A DNA stretch of 64,000 nucleotides from Pseudomonas brassicacearum subsp. brassicacearum (GCF_008801605.1 NZ_VZPJ01000017.1:51866-115865), one strand, 5' to 3'; positions 42,099-51,793 are shown, counted from the first letter of the stretch. The notes: generated by a model not told the origin, from the sequence alone. Made by a program: numbers and translations.

Positions 42099-43214
42099 TC
42101 AGCCCAGGTTGTCCTGAATCACACTCAACACCTTGCGGGCCACATCGGCCGGCGCCACGGTGTTGATGTTCTTCTCGACGGTGACCTGGACGCTGTCGCC
42201 GACCTTGCTCAGGCGAACCTGGTAACGCTCGGCGCGGGCTTCGATTTCTTCCTTGTCCGGCTTGCTGCCGAACAGGCCACTGAAGAAGCCAGGCTTCTCG
42301 TCTTTCTTCTCGGCCTTTTCAGCGAGGTTGATGTAGTACAGGCCCAGGCTGCGGTTGATGTCTTCAACGCGCCACTCGCCCTGCTCCAGCGCACGGCCAA
42401 CGCTCGACCAGGCACGGTCCAGGTCGGAGCCGACGTTGAGCACCGGGTTGCCGCTGCCGTCTTCGCTCAGGCTGACGCGGCTCGGCGCATCGAACTCCTT
42501 GGACGCCAGCATCGAGACCGAACCGCCCTGCTCCGCGGTACGACTCATGCTGGCAAGCATGTCGTCCACCAGTGCAGCGTCGAGGCCGGTATTGACCGAA
42601 CGGTTGGTGAAGGCCACGTCGGCGGTGCTGCCAGCAGGTCGCTCGGCGCTGACCACATAGACTTCACTGGTGTTGCGCTGCACGCCCGGCTCGATACGCA
42701 CCCGCACGCGGGTTTCGCTGTCGGCAGCAACGCCGGCGGCGCTCATGCGCTTGGCCATGCTGGCGGACAGTTCATCCGAACGCTGCCAGGTGGTGGTGAA
42801 CTCGCCAGTTTGCGGGCGCTGTTCGTCCAGGCGGAAACCGTTGTCCTGGAAGAACTGGATCGCCACAGGCCAGACTTCGGCCGGTGGATGCTGGCCCATG
42901 ACCCAGCTGGAGTCGCCACTCTTCTGCAGGGTGTAGTCGCTGGCATCGGCCACGGCCGACAGCGGCTGTGGACGTGGGACGATGTATTCGCCCTTGACGC
43001 TGTCGTCGGCTACGTTGCGCGGGATCGGCAGCAGCGGATCCAGACGCTTGGCAACGTTGACGTCTTGCGGCATTTGCATCGGTGCAGTCTGTTGCGCCTG
43101 CAGGTAATCGCTACCACGGTCGCGGAAGTAACCTTCCGGTCCCCAGATCCATCCGCAGCCGCTGGTGCTGGAGATAATCAAGGCAAGTGCGGAAAGTCCG
43201 GCCATTCGCTTCAT
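42099..43214 (-). CDS. bamC: Outer-membrane assembly lipoprotein BamC
   Basis: The 371-aa protein has a lipoprotein signal (LSALALIISSTSGCGW, lipobox before Cys20). A disordered N-terminal stretch follows, then two helix-grip domains, the second containing GLYYINLAEKAEKKDEKPG. BamC is part of the BamABCDE complex that inserts beta-barrel proteins. It lies directly downstream of dapA, the usual gene order in gamma-proteobacteria. Confidence 0.92.
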   Translation of the reverse strand: MKRMAGLSALALIISSTSGCGWIWGPEGYFRDRGSDYLQAQQTAPMQMPQDVNVAKRLDPLLPIPRNVADDSVKGEYIVPRPQPLSAVADASDYTLQKSGDSSWVMGQHPPAEVWPVAIQFFQDNGFRLDEQRPQTGEFTTTWQRSDELSASMAKRMSAAGVAADSETRVRVRIEPGVQRNTSEVYVVSAERPAGSTADVAFTNRSVNTGLDAALVDDMLASMSRTAEQGGSVSMLASKEFDAPSRVSLSEDGSGNPVLNVGSDLDRAWSSVGRALEQGEWRVEDINRSLGLYYINLAEKAEKKDEKPGFFSGLFGSKPDKEEIEARAERYQVRLSKVGDSVQVTVEKNINTVAPADVARKVLSVIQDNLG

Positions 43215-43231
43215 GCGTTGTACTTCCTCAA

Positions 43232-44110
43232 TTAAACCAGGACGCCGGACTGGCGCATGGCCTGCCGCAGCGGTTCTTGACAGGGGGTGCTCAGCCAGGT
43301 CAGTGGCAGGCGGATGCCTTCGTGCATCAGGCCCATTTCAACCAAGGCCCACTTCACCGGAATCGGGTTGGCCTCGATGAACAGGTCCTTGTGCAACGGC
43401 ATCAGTTTTTCGTTGATTGCCCGTGCAGTCTCGGCGTCGCCCTTGAGCGCGGCCTCGCACAGGTCGGCCATTTCACGTGGGGCAACGTTGGCGGTGACGG
43501 AGATGTTGCCCTTGCCGCCCATCAGGATCAGCTCGACCGCTGTCGGATCATCGCCAGACAGCACGATGAAGTCCTTGCTCACGCCATCGAGAATGGCCTT
43601 GGCGCGCTTCATGTCGCCGGTGGCTTCCTTGATACCGATGATGTTCGGCACCGTGGACAGGCGGATCACGGTCTCGGCCAGCATGTCGCAGGAGGTACGA
43701 CCGGGAACGTTATAGAGGATCTGCGGGATGTCGACGGCTTCGGCAATGTGCTTGAAGTGCTGGTACAAGCCTTCCTGGGTCGGCCTGTTGTAGTACGGGA
43801 CGACCAGCAGGCAGGCGTCGGCACCGGCTTCCTTGGCGTTGCGGGTCAGCTCGACGGCCTCGCGGGTCGAGTTGGCGCCAGTGCCGGCGATGACGGGAAT
43901 GCGACCGTTGACCTGCTTGACCACGGCACGGATGACTTCGATGTGCTCATTGACGTCGAGGGTTGCCGACTCGCCGGTGGTACCGACGGCGACAATGGCA
44001 TGGGTGCCGTTCTCAAGGTGGAAGTCCACGAGTTTGCTGAGGCTGGCCCAGTCAAGATGCCCTTGTGCATCCATGGGTGTGACCAGTGCCACCATACTGC
44101 CCGCAATCAT
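43232..44110 (-). CDS. dapA: 4-hydroxy-tetrahydrodipicolinate synthase
   Basis: The 292-aa enzyme condenses pyruvate with aspartate semialdehyde in lysine/diaminopimelate synthesis. Seen are GTTGESATL (substrate loop), PYYNRPTQEGLYQHF (Tyr of the proton relay), LYNVPGRTSCDM and IGIKEATGD, where Lys is the Schiff-base residue. The start is ATG 44110 (MIAGSMVALVTPM) with GGCAGGAGCGG upstream; an upstream open frame is not needed. Confidence 0.95.
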   Translation of the reverse strand: MIAGSMVALVTPMDAQGHLDWASLSKLVDFHLENGTHAIVAVGTTGESATLDVNEHIEVIRAVVKQVNGRIPVIAGTGANSTREAVELTRNAKEAGADACLLVVPYYNRPTQEGLYQHFKHIAEAVDIPQILYNVPGRTSCDMLAETVIRLSTVPNIIGIKEATGDMKRAKAILDGVSKDFIVLSGDDPTAVELILMGGKGNISVTANVAPREMADLCEAALKGDAETARAINEKLMPLHKDLFIEANPIPVKWALVEMGLMHEGIRLPLTWLSTPCQEPLRQAMRQSGVLV

Positions 44111-44425
44111 GAAACCGCTCCTGCCGGAAAAAGAGAGCGGTAATGGTACTGGCGCCAAGATGCTTGTACAAGCGAACTACCATTCCCCTTGGCGATGGTT
44201 TTCGCTACCCTTCAGGCTTTGATCGGTACCGACAAGCTCATACGCCGGTTTCCAGCCTCCGTTTTCGTCGCCGCAAGCCCCGATCCCGGGTTTGTCCTGG
44301 TGCGTTCCTGCTGTCGCGGAATGCAGCGCAACCCTGGGCACAAGGCTTGAGCCGTTCGTTTTTCCGGGCCTGGCGCTGTGTCGAGCGGCAAAAGTACCGA
44401 CCGCTCATCGCTTTAGGAATGCTGC

Positions 44426-44986
44426 ATGTCCACCCCCACAGTCCGCGAACAATTCCTTGTTATCAGTGCCCTTGGCGCCAACCCCATGGAGCTGACTAAC
44501 GTCCTGTGCCGCGCCAGCCATGAAAATCGCTGCGCCGTCGTGACCTCACGCCTGACCCGTCATGGCGAATGCAGTGCGCTCGTGCTCGAGATCTCCGGCA
44601 GCTGGGACGCCCTGGCTCGCCTGGAAGGCAGCCTGCCGGTGCTGGCCAAGAAGCATGCCTTCACCGTCAACGTGGTGCGTAGCGCCGCGCTGGAGAACCG
44701 TCCCCAGGCCCTGCCCTACGTGGCCTATGTGAGCTCGGCCTACCGTCCGGACATCATCAACGAGCTGTGCCAGTTCTTCATGGACCACCACGTCGAGCTG
44801 GAAAACCTGACCTGCGACACCTACCAGGCCCCGCAGACCGGCGGCACCATGCTCAATGCCACGTTCACCGTGACCCTGCCCGCCGGCACCCAGATCAGTT
44901 GGCTGCGCGATCAGTTCCTGGATTTCGCCGATGCGATGAACCTGGATGCCCTGATCGAACCGTGGCGCCCACAAAACCCAATGTAA
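44426..44986 (+). CDS. gcvR: Glycine cleavage system transcriptional repressor-type ACT protein
   Basis: The 186-aa protein has two ACT domains: STPTVREQFLVISALGANPM opens the first and VAYVSSAYRPDIINELCQFF the second. GcvR modulates the GcvA regulator in E. coli; in Pseudomonas it commonly lies opposite dapA and upstream of bcp, as here. The stop is 10 bases before bcp, with AAGGAAG serving the latter. Confidence 0.9.
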   Translation: MSTPTVREQFLVISALGANPMELTNVLCRASHENRCAVVTSRLTRHGECSALVLEISGSWDALARLEGSLPVLAKKHAFTVNVVRSAALENRPQALPYVAYVSSAYRPDIINELCQFFMDHHVELENLTCDTYQAPQTGGTMLNATFTVTLPAGTQISWLRDQFLDFADAMNLDALIEPWRPQNPM

Positions 44987-44996
44987 GGAAGCGTTC

Positions 44997-45470
44997 ATGG
45001 CCGTTGCAGTCGACCAGCCGGTTACCGATTTCCAGGCACCCGCCACCAGCGGGCAGACCGTCAGCCTCGCCGCCCTCAAGGGCAAGCAGGTGGTGATCTA
45101 CTTCTACCCCAAGGACAGCACCCCGGGCTGCACCACCGAAGGCCAGGGTTTTCGGGACCAGTATGCGCAGTTCCAGGCCGCCAACACCGAAGTGTTCGGC
45201 GTCTCCCGGGACAGCCTCAAGTCCCACGAGAACTTCAAGTGCAAACAGGAGTTCCCGTTCGAGCTGATCAGTGACAAGGACGAGGCCGTCTGCCAGCTGT
45301 TCGACGTGATCAAGCTGAAAAAGCTCTATGGCAAGGAATACCTGGGCGTTGATCGCAGTACATTCCTGATCGACAAGAACGGCGTGCTGCGCCAGGAATG
45401 GCGTGGCGTGAAGGTGCCGGGGCATGTGGATGCGGTGTTGGCGGCGGCTCAGGCACTCAACAAGGCCTGA
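44997..45470 (+). CDS. bcp: Thiol peroxidase of the Bcp/PrxQ family
   Basis: This 157-aa peroxiredoxin reduces hydroperoxides. The peroxidatic Cys45 is in DSTPGCTTEGQGFRD. The Cys five residues later, present in E. coli Bcp, is replaced; Cys82 in NFKCKQEFPFE is at the resolving position of the other PrxQ subgroup. It lies 10 bp downstream of gcvR and is probably co-transcribed with it. Confidence 0.92.
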   Translation: MAVAVDQPVTDFQAPATSGQTVSLAALKGKQVVIYFYPKDSTPGCTTEGQGFRDQYAQFQAANTEVFGVSRDSLKSHENFKCKQEFPFELISDKDEAVCQLFDVIKLKKLYGKEYLGVDRSTFLIDKNGVLRQEWRGVKVPGHVDAVLAAAQALNKA

Positions 45471-45493
45471 ATCTTTCACTGCCTGTCCTGGCC

Positions 45494-45570
45494 CCTTCGC
45501 GAGCAAGCTCGCTCCCACAGGGATTTGATTAACACCCTCAATCCAATGTGGGAGCGAGCTTGCTCCGGGC
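45494..45570. repeat. REP pair (GGGAGC type), second unit truncated
   Basis: TCGCGAGCAAGCTCGCTCCCACA and the inverted TGTGGGAGCGAGCTTGCTC lie between two convergent genes. The second unit loses the CGCGAT end. Confidence 0.8.
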
Positions 45571-45614
45571 GGCGTTCCGACGATGGGGCCATAAGCCTCA
45601 CCCTATTACTCAAA

Positions 45615-46685
45615 CTACAACAATGGCGCCACAATCGGCTCCTTGCTCGGCCACGCATCCAGCACCGCCTTGAACAGCGTCGCCAGGGGAATCGCGAAGA
45701 ACACCCCCCAGAACCCCCACAGCCCACCAAACAGCAGCACCGCACAGATGATCGCCACCGGATGCAGGTTCACCGCCTCGGAGAACAGCAGCGGGACCAG
45801 CACGTTGCCGTCCAGCGTCTGGATGATCCCGTAGACCGCCATCAGATAGATGAACTGATCGCTCCAACCCCACTGGAACAGCGCAATCAAGGCCACCGGC
45901 ACGGTCACCACCACGGTGCCGACATAAGGCACCACCACTGAGATGCCCACCAGTAGTGCCAGCAACGCGGCGTAATTGAGCCCCAGGGCGACGAAGCCGA
46001 TGTAGGTCACGCCACCGCAGATGAAAATCTCGATGACTTTGCCGCGAATGTAGTTGGCGATCTGCCGATTCATCTCCTGGGCCACCCGGGTAATCAGCGC
46101 CCGCTCACGAGGCAGGTAGCCACGGACCCAACGGCCGATCATTTCCCGGTCCTTGAGGAAGAAAAACACCAGGATCGGCACCAGCACCAGGTAGATCATG
46201 ATGTTGACCAAAAGCGGCAGGCTGGACAGCGAAAACGTCAGCGCCCACTGGCCGAACTTGCCGATCTGGCCGCGCACGACTTCAATGGCTTGCAACACCT
46301 GCTCGTCGGACACCAGGTGCGGATAACGCTCGGGCAACAGCAACAGCACGGACTGCCATTTGGCAAGCATCCCCGGCAACTCGTTGAAGAGTGTCACCAA
46401 TTGGTGCCAGAGCAGCGGCACGATCACGATTATGAACACCAACAACAAGCCCATGAACAGGGCGAACACCAAGCCCACCGCCACCGCACCCGGCAACCGC
46501 AAGCGTTCCAGGGTCGTGACCAAGCCTTGCATCAGGTACGCCAGCACCATCCCCGCCAGCACCGGCGCCAGCATGCCGCCCAGGGTGAGCACGGCGGTAA
46601 AGGCCAGGAATAGCAGCACTGCCAGGACCACAGCCTCTTCATCGGAGAAGTAGCGCTGGATCCAGTCGCGTAACACTTTGAACAT
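45615..46685 (-). CDS. AI-2E family transporter (PerM/TqsA-like)
   Basis: The 356-aa inner-membrane protein has about eight membrane segments, among them VVLAVLLFLAFTAVLTLGGMLAPVLAGMVLAYL near the start, in parts. The conserved second half has YIRGKVIEIFICGGVTYIGF, then VPYVGTVVVTVPVALIAL and the closing NLHPVAIICAVLLFGGLWGF. Members export quorum signals or act as ion antiporters; the substrate is unknown. It lies 29 bp downstream of the tusA-like gene. Confidence 0.88.
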   Translation of the reverse strand: MFKVLRDWIQRYFSDEEAVVLAVLLFLAFTAVLTLGGMLAPVLAGMVLAYLMQGLVTTLERLRLPGAVAVGLVFALFMGLLLVFIIVIVPLLWHQLVTLFNELPGMLAKWQSVLLLLPERYPHLVSDEQVLQAIEVVRGQIGKFGQWALTFSLSSLPLLVNIMIYLVLVPILVFFFLKDREMIGRWVRGYLPRERALITRVAQEMNRQIANYIRGKVIEIFICGGVTYIGFVALGLNYAALLALLVGISVVVPYVGTVVVTVPVALIALFQWGWSDQFIYLMAVYGIIQTLDGNVLVPLLFSEAVNLHPVAIICAVLLFGGLWGFWGVFFAIPLATLFKAVLDAWPSKEPIVAPLL

Positions 46686-46714
46686 TAAAAATCCTTAAGA
46701 GACGCTGTCGGTTT

Positions 46715-46954
46715 TCAGGCCTTTTTCAGCCAGTAACGGTAGACGCCGTTATCGTCTTCTTCATGCAGCAGCGTATGACCGGCCAATCGGGCGAAGGTGC
46801 GGAAATCGCGCTGGGAACCCGCATCCGTGGCGATCACCTTGAGCACACTGCCGCTGGCCAGGCGATTGAGTTCCAGCTTGGCCTTGAGCAGCGGCAACGG
46901 ACAGTTCAGGCCGCTGGCGTCCAGTTCGGCATCGTGGGCTACAGCATCAGTCAT
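46715..46954 (-). CDS. TusA-family sulfur-carrier protein
   Basis: The 79-aa protein has the CPxP motif in LDASGLNCPLPLLKAKLEL; this Cys carries persulfide sulfur in TusA. The rest (VLKVIATDAGSQRDFRTFA) matches the family. The corresponding P. aeruginosa gene (PA1006, from memory) is linked to molybdenum cofactor and nitrate metabolism rather than tRNA thiolation. It is divergent from bepA. Confidence 0.9.
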   Translation of the reverse strand: MTDAVAHDAELDASGLNCPLPLLKAKLELNRLASGSVLKVIATDAGSQRDFRTFARLAGHTLLHEEDDNGVYRYWLKKA

Positions 46955-47052
46955 GGGTTCACTCCGCGGCAGATCGTTGAGCGGCCTAGAATATCTGGTC
47001 CCGGGCCCGGTGTCCGGCTACAGTAAGGTCTTTGTCGACTAAGGCTTCGTGC

Positions 47053-48486
47053 ATGACATTTCTGCGCCCCACCCTGCTGACGCTCGCTTGCCTGCTTGCC
47101 TCACCGGGCTTCGCCGACGACCTGCCGTCACTTGGCGACGCCAGTTCTGCCATCGTCTCGCCAGAACAGGAGCACCAACTGGGCCGCGCCTGGCTGGCCC
47201 TGCTGCGCAGCCAGGTTTCACAGCTCAACGACCCACAGCTCAAGGACTACGTCGAATCCAGCGTCTATAAACTGGTGGAAACCAGCCAGGTCAATGACCG
47301 ACGCCTGGAGTTCATCCTGATCAACAGCCCGCAGCTCAACGCCTTCGCCGCACCTGGCGGAATCGTCGGGGTCAACGGCGGCCTGTTCCTCAATGCACAG
47401 ACCGAAGGCGAATACGCCTCGGTCATGGCCCACGAACTGGCGCACTTGTCACAACGCCACTTCGCCCGCGGCGTCGAAGCCCAGCAGCGCATGCAAGTGC
47501 CAATGATGGCCGCGTTGCTGGCCGGCATCGTGATTGCCGCCGCCGGTGGCGGTGACGCCGGGATCGCGGCCATCGCCGGGACCCAGGCCGCGGCCATCCA
47601 GGAACAACGGCGTTTCTCGCGCCAGAACGAACAGGAAGCCGACCGCATCGGCATCCAGAACCTGGAAAAGGCCGGCTACGACCCGCGGTCCATGCCGACC
47701 ATGTTCGAACGCCTGATGCGCCAATACCGGTTCGACGCCAAGCCCCCGGAATTCCTGCTGACTCACCCGGTGACCGAATCCCGGATCGCCGACACCCGCA
47801 ACCGCGCCGAACAGGCCAAGCCGGGCGGTATCGAGGACAGTGTGCGCTATCAACTGATCCGCGCACGGGTCCAGTTGATCTATGAAGAAACCCCGGGCCT
47901 GGGCGCCAAGCGTTTCCGGGCACAGCTGGATGAGAATCCGAAGAACGACGTGGCGCGCTACGGCCTGGCGATCGCGCAGATCAAGGGTGGCCAGTTGAAT
48001 GAAGCACGGGAGAACCTCAAGCCGTTGCTGGCCAAATCGCCCAACGAGATCATCTATAACCTCGCCCAGGTGGACCTGGACATCACCAGCAACAAACTGG
48101 CCGACGCTCAATCGCGCGTCGACCGGATGCTGAGCCAATACCCGGGCAACTATCCGCTCAACCAGGTACGCGTCGACCTGCTGCTCAAGCAGAACCGCCC
48201 CGCCGATGCCGAGAAGGCCCTGGAGAACCTGCTCAAGACCCGCCCGGACGATCCGGACGTCTGGTACATGGTGGCCGAGACCCGCGGGCTGTCGGGCAAC
48301 ATCATCGGCCTGCATCAGGCTCGTGCCGAGTACTTCGCACTGGTGGGCGACTACCGTCAGGCCATTCAGCAGCTGGACTTCGCCAAACGGCGCGCCGGCA
48401 CCAATTTCCCCCTGTCGTCGCGCATCGACGCCCGGCAGCGGGAACTCATGGAGCAGGAACGCATGGTCAAGGACATGATGGGCTGA
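47053..48486 (+). CDS. bepA: Periplasmic M48 metalloprotease/chaperone BepA
   Basis: The 477-aa protein has a signal peptide (LRPTLLTLACLLASPGFA). The zinc protease site is VMAHELAHLSQRH (HExxH), with the third ligand region in NEQEADRIGIQNL. A C-terminal TPR part (about 300-470) has NYPLNQVRVDLLLKQNRPADA. BepA degrades or assists misassembled outer-membrane proteins such as LptD. The start is ATG 47053 (MTFLRPT), where the signal peptide begins. Confidence 0.92.
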   Translation: MTFLRPTLLTLACLLASPGFADDLPSLGDASSAIVSPEQEHQLGRAWLALLRSQVSQLNDPQLKDYVESSVYKLVETSQVNDRRLEFILINSPQLNAFAAPGGIVGVNGGLFLNAQTEGEYASVMAHELAHLSQRHFARGVEAQQRMQVPMMAALLAGIVIAAAGGGDAGIAAIAGTQAAAIQEQRRFSRQNEQEADRIGIQNLEKAGYDPRSMPTMFERLMRQYRFDAKPPEFLLTHPVTESRIADTRNRAEQAKPGGIEDSVRYQLIRARVQLIYEETPGLGAKRFRAQLDENPKNDVARYGLAIAQIKGGQLNEARENLKPLLAKSPNEIIYNLAQVDLDITSNKLADAQSRVDRMLSQYPGNYPLNQVRVDLLLKQNRPADAEKALENLLKTRPDDPDVWYMVAETRGLSGNIIGLHQARAEYFALVGDYRQAIQQLDFAKRRAGTNFPLSSRIDARQRELMEQERMVKDMMG

Positions 48487-48500
48487 GTATTTGCCAGGCA

Positions 48501-48534
48501 ATAAAAAACCGCCTCTATCGAGGCGGTTTTTTTT
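48501..48534. terminator. Bidirectional rho-independent terminator between bepA and mucD
   Basis: AAAAAACCGCCTC-TATC-GAGGCGGTTTTTTTT is a strong stem with A and T runs on both sides, and it serves both convergent genes. Confidence 0.93.
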
Positions 48535-48548
48535 CAGCCGCTAACCGG

Positions 48549-49979
48549 TCATTCGGCCAGCTTGAAGGTGATGAAGCTTGCACGTCCCTGGCGCAGGACC
48601 CGCATCGAGACCGAACGATTCTTCGGCAACGCCTTGGCGATGTCGGTGAACTCCTTGGCGGAACCGATGGCCTGGTTGTTCAGGTGCGTAATGATATCGC
48701 CCGGCTGAAGGCCGATCAGGGCGGCAGGACCATCCTGCACCTCCTTGATCACCACACCGCCCTGAAGCTCCAGGGTGCGCTTCTGCTCTTCGGTCAGCTC
48801 GGCCACAGCCACGCCCAGACGGTTGCTGCTGCGCTCGACGCCAGACTTGGGCAGCGAATCCAACTCCTTGCCTTCTTCAGGAATGGCGCCGACGGTCAAT
48901 TCGACGTTCTTGCGCTTGCCCTCACGAATCACTTCCAGATTGGCCTTGGCACCAGCCTTGAGGGCACCCACCAAGTGCGGCAGGTCGGCGGACATAACGA
49001 TCGGCTGACCATTCATGCTCAGGATCACGTCCCCCACTTGCAGGCCGCCCTTGGCAGCCGGGCCACCTTCCTGGATCTGCGCCACCAGCGCACCGGCCGG
49101 TTTTTCCAGCCCGAACGACTCGGCCAGGTCCTTGTTCACTTCCTGGATGACCACGCCCAACCAGCCACGGCTGACCTTGCCTTCGCTTTTAAGTTGGTTG
49201 GACACGTCCATGGCAACGTCGATCGGAATCGCGAAGGACACGCCCATGAAGCCGCCCGAACGGGTATAGATCTGGGAGTTGATGCCGACGACTTCACCCG
49301 CGAGGTTGAACAGCGGGCCACCGGAGTTACCCGGGTTGATCGGCACGTCGGTCTGGATGAACGGCACGTAGTTTTCGTTCGGCAGGCTGCGACCGATGGC
49401 GCTGACAATACCCTGGGTCACGGTGTGGTCGAAGCCGAACGGCGAACCGATGGCCACGACCCATTGGCCGGCTTTCAGGTCCTGGGATTTGCCCAGCTTG
49501 AGCACGGGCAGGTCCTTGCCTTCGATTTTCAACAGCGCCACGTCGGAACGTGGATCGGTGCCGATCAGCTTGGCCTTGAGCTCGCTGCGATCGGCCAGGC
49601 GTACCAGGATTTCGTCGGCATCGGCGATCACATGGTTGTTGGTCAGGATGTAGCCATCAGGCGAAATGATGAAGCCCGAACCCAGGGATTGCGCTTCGCG
49701 CTGGCGACCGCCACCGGGCGAACGGGGTTGTTGCGGCATGCCACGCTCGAAGAACTCACGCAGCATCGGCGGCAAACCTTCCAGGTCCGGCATCTGCTGG
49801 TCCGAGACGCGGCGATCCGGCAGCTTCTGGGTCGTGCTGATGTTCACTACAGCGGGCGAAGCCTGCTCGACCAATTGCGTAAAGTCGGGCAACTCGACCG
49901 CCACGGCAGGAACGGCCTGGCCGAGCACAAGCACGGTGGCAAGGATAGAAAAATAGGTTTTCAAGCGTGGTATCGACAT
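48549..49979 (-). CDS. mucD: Periplasmic serine protease MucD (DegP family)
   Basis: The 476-aa protein has a signal peptide (LKTYFSILATVLVLGQAVPAVA). The trypsin-like domain has His in YILTNNHVIADADE, Asp in RSDVALLKI and Ser in NPGNSGGPLF. Two PDZ domains follow (GWLGVVIQEVNKDLAESFGL; GVVIKEVQDGPAALIGLQPG). MucD degrades misfolded proteins and restrains AlgU activation. It is the last gene of algU-mucA-mucB-mucD. A 234-bp gap to mucB could hold its own promoter. Confidence 0.94.
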   Translation of the reverse strand: MSIPRLKTYFSILATVLVLGQAVPAVAVELPDFTQLVEQASPAVVNISTTQKLPDRRVSDQQMPDLEGLPPMLREFFERGMPQQPRSPGGGRQREAQSLGSGFIISPDGYILTNNHVIADADEILVRLADRSELKAKLIGTDPRSDVALLKIEGKDLPVLKLGKSQDLKAGQWVVAIGSPFGFDHTVTQGIVSAIGRSLPNENYVPFIQTDVPINPGNSGGPLFNLAGEVVGINSQIYTRSGGFMGVSFAIPIDVAMDVSNQLKSEGKVSRGWLGVVIQEVNKDLAESFGLEKPAGALVAQIQEGGPAAKGGLQVGDVILSMNGQPIVMSADLPHLVGALKAGAKANLEVIREGKRKNVELTVGAIPEEGKELDSLPKSGVERSSNRLGVAVAELTEEQKRTLELQGGVVIKEVQDGPAALIGLQPGDIITHLNNQAIGSAKEFTDIAKALPKNRSVSMRVLRQGRASFITFKLAE

Positions 49980-50213
49980 ACGGCTCCCGTTACGACGAGC
50001 ATGGTTAAGCGATATGGAACAAGGCATACCAGGAAAAGATACGCCGGTATTTTTGTTCCGGAAACAGACAAGGCCAGGGCCGAGCGGCTCTGACCTATAG
50101 AAAAAAAGCTGAGTTTTTGCAAATGAAAATACTGACAGGAAGTTTCGGCATTTCGATCAAGCCCTGGCATCATCAGCCTCTCGCGCAATCGAACCACCCA
50201 TGCAGCCAGCAGG

Positions 50214-51161
50214 TTATTGAGTCGCCGTGACGTCGGAGCGCATGGAAAGCGCAATCCGTTCCGCCGTGCCTATAGGAATCTCGCCGACCACCGTGACCAT
50301 CATTTCGCCCTGGGGCGTCGTGAGCCTGCGGGAGACGGCAGCCGTCGGGCCGAGCTGAGTACGGGTATCGGTGGCGTTGGCACCGTTCAGCGGCTCCAGG
50401 AACACCGAGAAGCGCGCCAGGCCATCGTCGTACATCAAGCTGTTGACCTGGACCTGGGTGTCCGGGTCCTTGCGCACGACACTGCTGGACAGTTCGAAAC
50501 CAGGCGGAAGCCAGTCCGAGTGCCAGGCGGCTTTCACCGCGACGACCTTGGCGGGATCCTGCGCGACAGCCTTGCATTCGGCGCTGGCTTGCAGATCACC
50601 GTCTGTCGGCGCGGCGACATTCAAGCGGGTGAACTGGAAACGTTCGAGCAACTGGCCCTTGTCGTTGAGCAACAGGGACTTGAGCGGCAAGCCGGTCTCT
50701 TTGTCCAGGTGCAGCTCGAAGCCATAGCGATGCTGGTCCTTGGGCGTCAACGCCACAATGACCGCTTGACGCCCGGCCACGCGCGACTTGCCAATGACGG
50801 CCAGGTCATACCAATTCTTCAGTTTTTGCGGATCGAGCGTACGTGAGGTGCCGTCAGGCGTATTGCCCAGCCCTGCGATCAAGGAGCCACTGACGCATTG
50901 AGTATGCCCATCAATGCGCAGGACTTCCTGTGCCGAGCCGTCAAGCTGGAGTAACCGCTCGCGGACTTTGCCATCCTGGACGCGATGCCAGATGTTATGG
51001 GTAGAAAAACTACCGTTGCGCTCGTAAACGAAAGTGCCCTGGAAGCTCTGCTGCTGCTCGGCTTGACTCAGGCGGTTCAACCAATCCTGAGCCTCATCGG
51101 CATGGGCTGGAATCGCACACCAGCCACCAAGCAGAAGCATGAATAGAGGTATGGCGCGCAA
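50214..51161 (-). CDS. mucB: Sigma-factor regulatory protein MucB/RseB
   Basis: The 315-aa periplasmic protein has a signal peptide (IPLFMLLLGGWCAIPAHA). An LolA-like N-terminal domain (QQSFQGTFVYERNGSFSTHN) precedes the smaller C-terminal domain (LPPGFELSSSVVRKD). It binds the periplasmic part of MucA and protects it from cleavage. It lies 13 bp downstream of mucA. The next gene is mucD, not mucC. Confidence 0.93.
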   Translation of the reverse strand: MRAIPLFMLLLGGWCAIPAHADEAQDWLNRLSQAEQQQSFQGTFVYERNGSFSTHNIWHRVQDGKVRERLLQLDGSAQEVLRIDGHTQCVSGSLIAGLGNTPDGTSRTLDPQKLKNWYDLAVIGKSRVAGRQAVIVALTPKDQHRYGFELHLDKETGLPLKSLLLNDKGQLLERFQFTRLNVAAPTDGDLQASAECKAVAQDPAKVVAVKAAWHSDWLPPGFELSSSVVRKDPDTQVQVNSLMYDDGLARFSVFLEPLNGANATDTRTQLGPTAAVSRRLTTPQGEMMVTVVGEIPIGTAERIALSMRSDVTATQ

Positions 51162-51174
51162 TGGTTTTCCTTAA

Positions 51175-51762
51175 TTAACGGTTTTCCATGCTGGCTGCAC
51201 GGGCGTAAGGCAGCGCGCTTTCAGTACCTTTCAGGGCAGCTTGCTGAGCATGCTGACGCAGGTAGTTGGGCAGACGCTGATCATGCCAGCCAGGTTGGCC
51301 TTGCAGAACACCATTGACCATTGGGCCTGCGGTTTCCGAGCCTTCGCTGTAGCCGGCCAGTACCGCTGGACCCTTGACCTGTGGAGCGCTCAGGCCTGGC
51401 TGGTTGGACTGCTGCGCCATCTGCACGCCAGCAATCTCATCCTGGTTGTACAGGCGCACACCGGCCAGTACGGCCACGGTGACCGAAGCGGCTACTGCCA
51501 GGCGACCCAGGCTGCGCCATGGTCCGCGAGAAGCTTTTGCCGGTACGGCTTCGTCAGCCAATGCAGCGGAAACGGCCGCAGCGATGTCCAGGCGTGGAAG
51601 CAACAAGTCCTTGTGCATCACGGCCCGGGCGATCTGGTAACGAGCCCAGGTCTCACGGGTTTCAACATCGTCGAAGGCATTCAATACCCGACGCAATTCC
51701 AGTTCGTCCGCTTCGTTATCCATCACTGCGGACAGCGATTCCTGCAGGGCTTCACGACTCAT
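51175..51762 (-). CDS. mucA: Anti-sigma factor MucA/RseA
   Basis: The 195-aa protein starts MSREALQESLSAVMDNEADE, the cytoplasmic sigma-binding part. It has one membrane segment around residues 85-102 (LGRLAVAASVTVAVLAGVRL) and a periplasmic tail ending PYARAASMENR. It sequesters AlgU at the membrane until regulated proteolysis. GAGAGGAACGCC precedes the ATG; a longer upstream frame lies in the algU-mucA junction and was rejected. The gene is intact, so no mucoid-type truncation is present. Confidence 0.93.
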   Translation of the reverse strand: MSREALQESLSAVMDNEADELELRRVLNAFDDVETRETWARYQIARAVMHKDLLLPRLDIAAAVSAALADEAVPAKASRGPWRSLGRLAVAASVTVAVLAGVRLYNQDEIAGVQMAQQSNQPGLSAPQVKGPAVLAGYSEGSETAGPMVNGVLQGQPGWHDQRLPNYLRQHAQQAALKGTESALPYARAASMENR

Positions 51763-51793
51763 GGCGTTCCTCTCTTGGCTGTCGCCGCTGTCT

